Made by a program: the position numbers and the translations under genes
Shown here: positions 63,201 through 64,000 of the stretch, piece by piece
Position numbering within the stretch: position 1 is the stretch's first letter
Layout: every line of letters begins with the position of its first letter
The notes under the pieces: model-generated
Told to the model about the DNA's origin: nothing
The model's input: only the letters and a program-made list of their open reading frames with translations
Database searches by the model: none
Origin: JAAUUJ01 sp964392245
GTDB lineage: Bacteria > Cyanobacteriota > Cyanobacteriia > Thermostichales > Thermostichaceae
Assembly: GCA_964392245.1 (NCBI GenBank)
Contig: CAYMOX010000005.1
Span: 1-64,000 of the forward strand
DNA: 64,000 nucleotides
Reading direction: 5' to 3'

Positions 63201-64000
63201 ATGTCATCATCTTCCCCTTTCCCAGAACAGCAGCCCGACTCGACTCCCGAGCCGAGTAATCCCCACTCTGGGTCGGGGCTGGAACTTGATGCAGGTCAAG
63301 GGGGAGGACCTCCCGGTTCATGCCTCTCCTCCTATTCCCCAGATCCTTACAATGGACGACTGACTTATCACTCCCTGGACCACCTCCTTTCCCTGCTGGA
63401 TTTGGATATCCTGGAGGAGTTGGAGCACTTTCGCACCCATCTCGCCGATCTGACCTCACCCCTGACCCTGACCGGATCTGGTTCTCAAGGTCATTCCTCG
63501 CAGCCCCTGCAATTGTCCTCTCCCTTAGGATCTCAGTCGGCAATTCCTAACACTGAAATGGCGCATCCTTACCGCTCAACACGTGGAGCAGCTGTATCCA
63601 CCCAAGACATTCTTGAAGACCTAGAGCTGGAGGAGGGGAACTTCTGGTCCGGCTGGCTATCCCCCCTGTTTGTGCTTTTCCTCTGGTTTGCCTCCTGTGC
63701 AGGGATTGGATTGGGGATCTGGTGGTTGGTGTTTCCCGGAGAGCCCTATCGATCTCCCGTCCTCAATTCTGGGGCTGAGAACCCTGCAGCTTCTGCCCGA
63801 TCTCCGGAGCCGACCCCAACACCTCTACCTCCCCTTCCCGATCTCCAGTCGCTGCCTCTGATCCCCGTTCGCGTGGCTGATCAGCCTCTGTTTCGGGATG
63901 AGCTTGACCGTGCAGAATCCGAGGAGTCTAGGCCTACCTCTTTCTCCTCCACCCGGCGGCGTTTTCTCGACACCCTGCCTGCCACTGAGGTGGTGCAACC
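63201..64000 (+). CDS. Membrane protein with long soluble N-terminus (3' partial)
   Basis: The frame from ATG 63201 runs to the window edge without a stop (266 codons). GGAGG seven bases upstream supports the start. The N-terminal about 150 residues are Pro/Ser-rich with an acidic helical stretch (LLSLLDLDILEELEHF). One membrane helix (PLFVLFLWFASCAGIGLGIWW, quoted as FVLFLWFASCAGIGLGIWW) follows, then a Pro-rich periplasmic part. It is not a recognised family. Next to the sigma-like gene it could act as its membrane-bound regulator; that is inference. Confidence 0.65.
   Translation, partial: MSSSSPFPEQQPDSTPEPSNPHSGSGLELDAGQGGGPPGSCLSSYSPDPYNGRLTYHSLDHLLSLLDLDILEELEHFRTHLADLTSPLTLTGSGSQGHSSQPLQLSSPLGSQSAIPNTEMAHPYRSTRGAAVSTQDILEDLELEEGNFWSGWLSPLFVLFLWFASCAGIGLGIWWLVFPGEPYRSPVLNSGAENPAASARSPEPTPTPLPPLPDLQSLPLIPVRVADQPLFRDELDRAESEESRPTSFSSTRRRFLDTLPATEVVQ

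Noticed and set aside
1..64000. tRNA, rRNA, CRISPR arrays, prophage or insertion sequences
   Set aside because: No cloverleaf-like GTTCRANYC context with pairing arms, no spaced direct repeats and no transposase or phage genes were seen.

Overview
This window is chromosomal DNA from a cyanobacterium. The evidence is family content: Uma2 (DUF820), DUF928, a DUF4327-like protein, CHASE2 sensors, a cyanobacterial-type HU and a DUF3365 heme-HAMP protein. There are also cobalamin genes (cobN, cobH, cobD), several cyanobacterial hypotheticals, and core genes infB, trmFO, aroA and a PBP2-type transpeptidase. I do not assign a genus. GC looks moderate. GATC is strikingly dense, mostly as GGATCC, AGATCT or AGATCC, while the usual cyanobacterial repeat GCGATCGC is rare. 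No tRNA, rRNA, CRISPR array or intact insertion sequence was seen.

Layout. 1-6.2 kb: end of a c-heme/HAMP sensor, a Ser/Thr kinase, infB and ylxR. 6.2-13 kb: a CobN cut off at 751 residues, a CNNM/CBS membrane protein, a GT39-like glycosyltransferase and an IMPase-family phosphatase. 13-24.6 kb: a SpoIIE-type phosphatase; a TetR-MFP-RND efflux operon with two identical operators; Nudix; cobH coupled to a CHASE2-GGDEF gene; a DUF928 protein. 24.8-31 kb: a novel lipoprotein, a UPF0175/PIN toxin-antitoxin pair, a secreted serine protease and two Uma2 genes. 31-43.6 kb: an SDR, trmFO, a glycogen-debranching-type enzyme, a 6S-like RNA candidate, a START-like protein, a MATE pump, an ABC ATPase, a DUF1778/GNAT pair with a frameshifted toxin, and aroA. 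43.6-54.8 kb: STAS, an alpha/beta hydrolase, a glycosyltransferase, a divergent IF-3 that must start at a non-AUG codon, a frameshifted lipoprotein, a MalK-like ATPase, a broken dynamin-like GTPase, prolyl aminopeptidase and tandem MarR genes. 54.8-64 kb: a BMP-type binding protein, SppA, a TPR protein, PBP2, HU, CobD, a sigma-like protein and a membrane protein that runs off the window.

Most genes are housekeeping or envelope-related, and few operons exceed three genes. The clearest regulatory unit is the TetR-MFP-RND operon. Four convergent gene pairs share interlocking stop codons. The most notable observations are the IF-3 paralogue with a forced non-AUG start, the probable rearrangement junction between cobN and ylxR, the 6S-like RNA candidate, the T-run frameshifts in the GNAT toxin and the split lipoprotein, and a possible sigma/membrane-regulator pair at the right edge.
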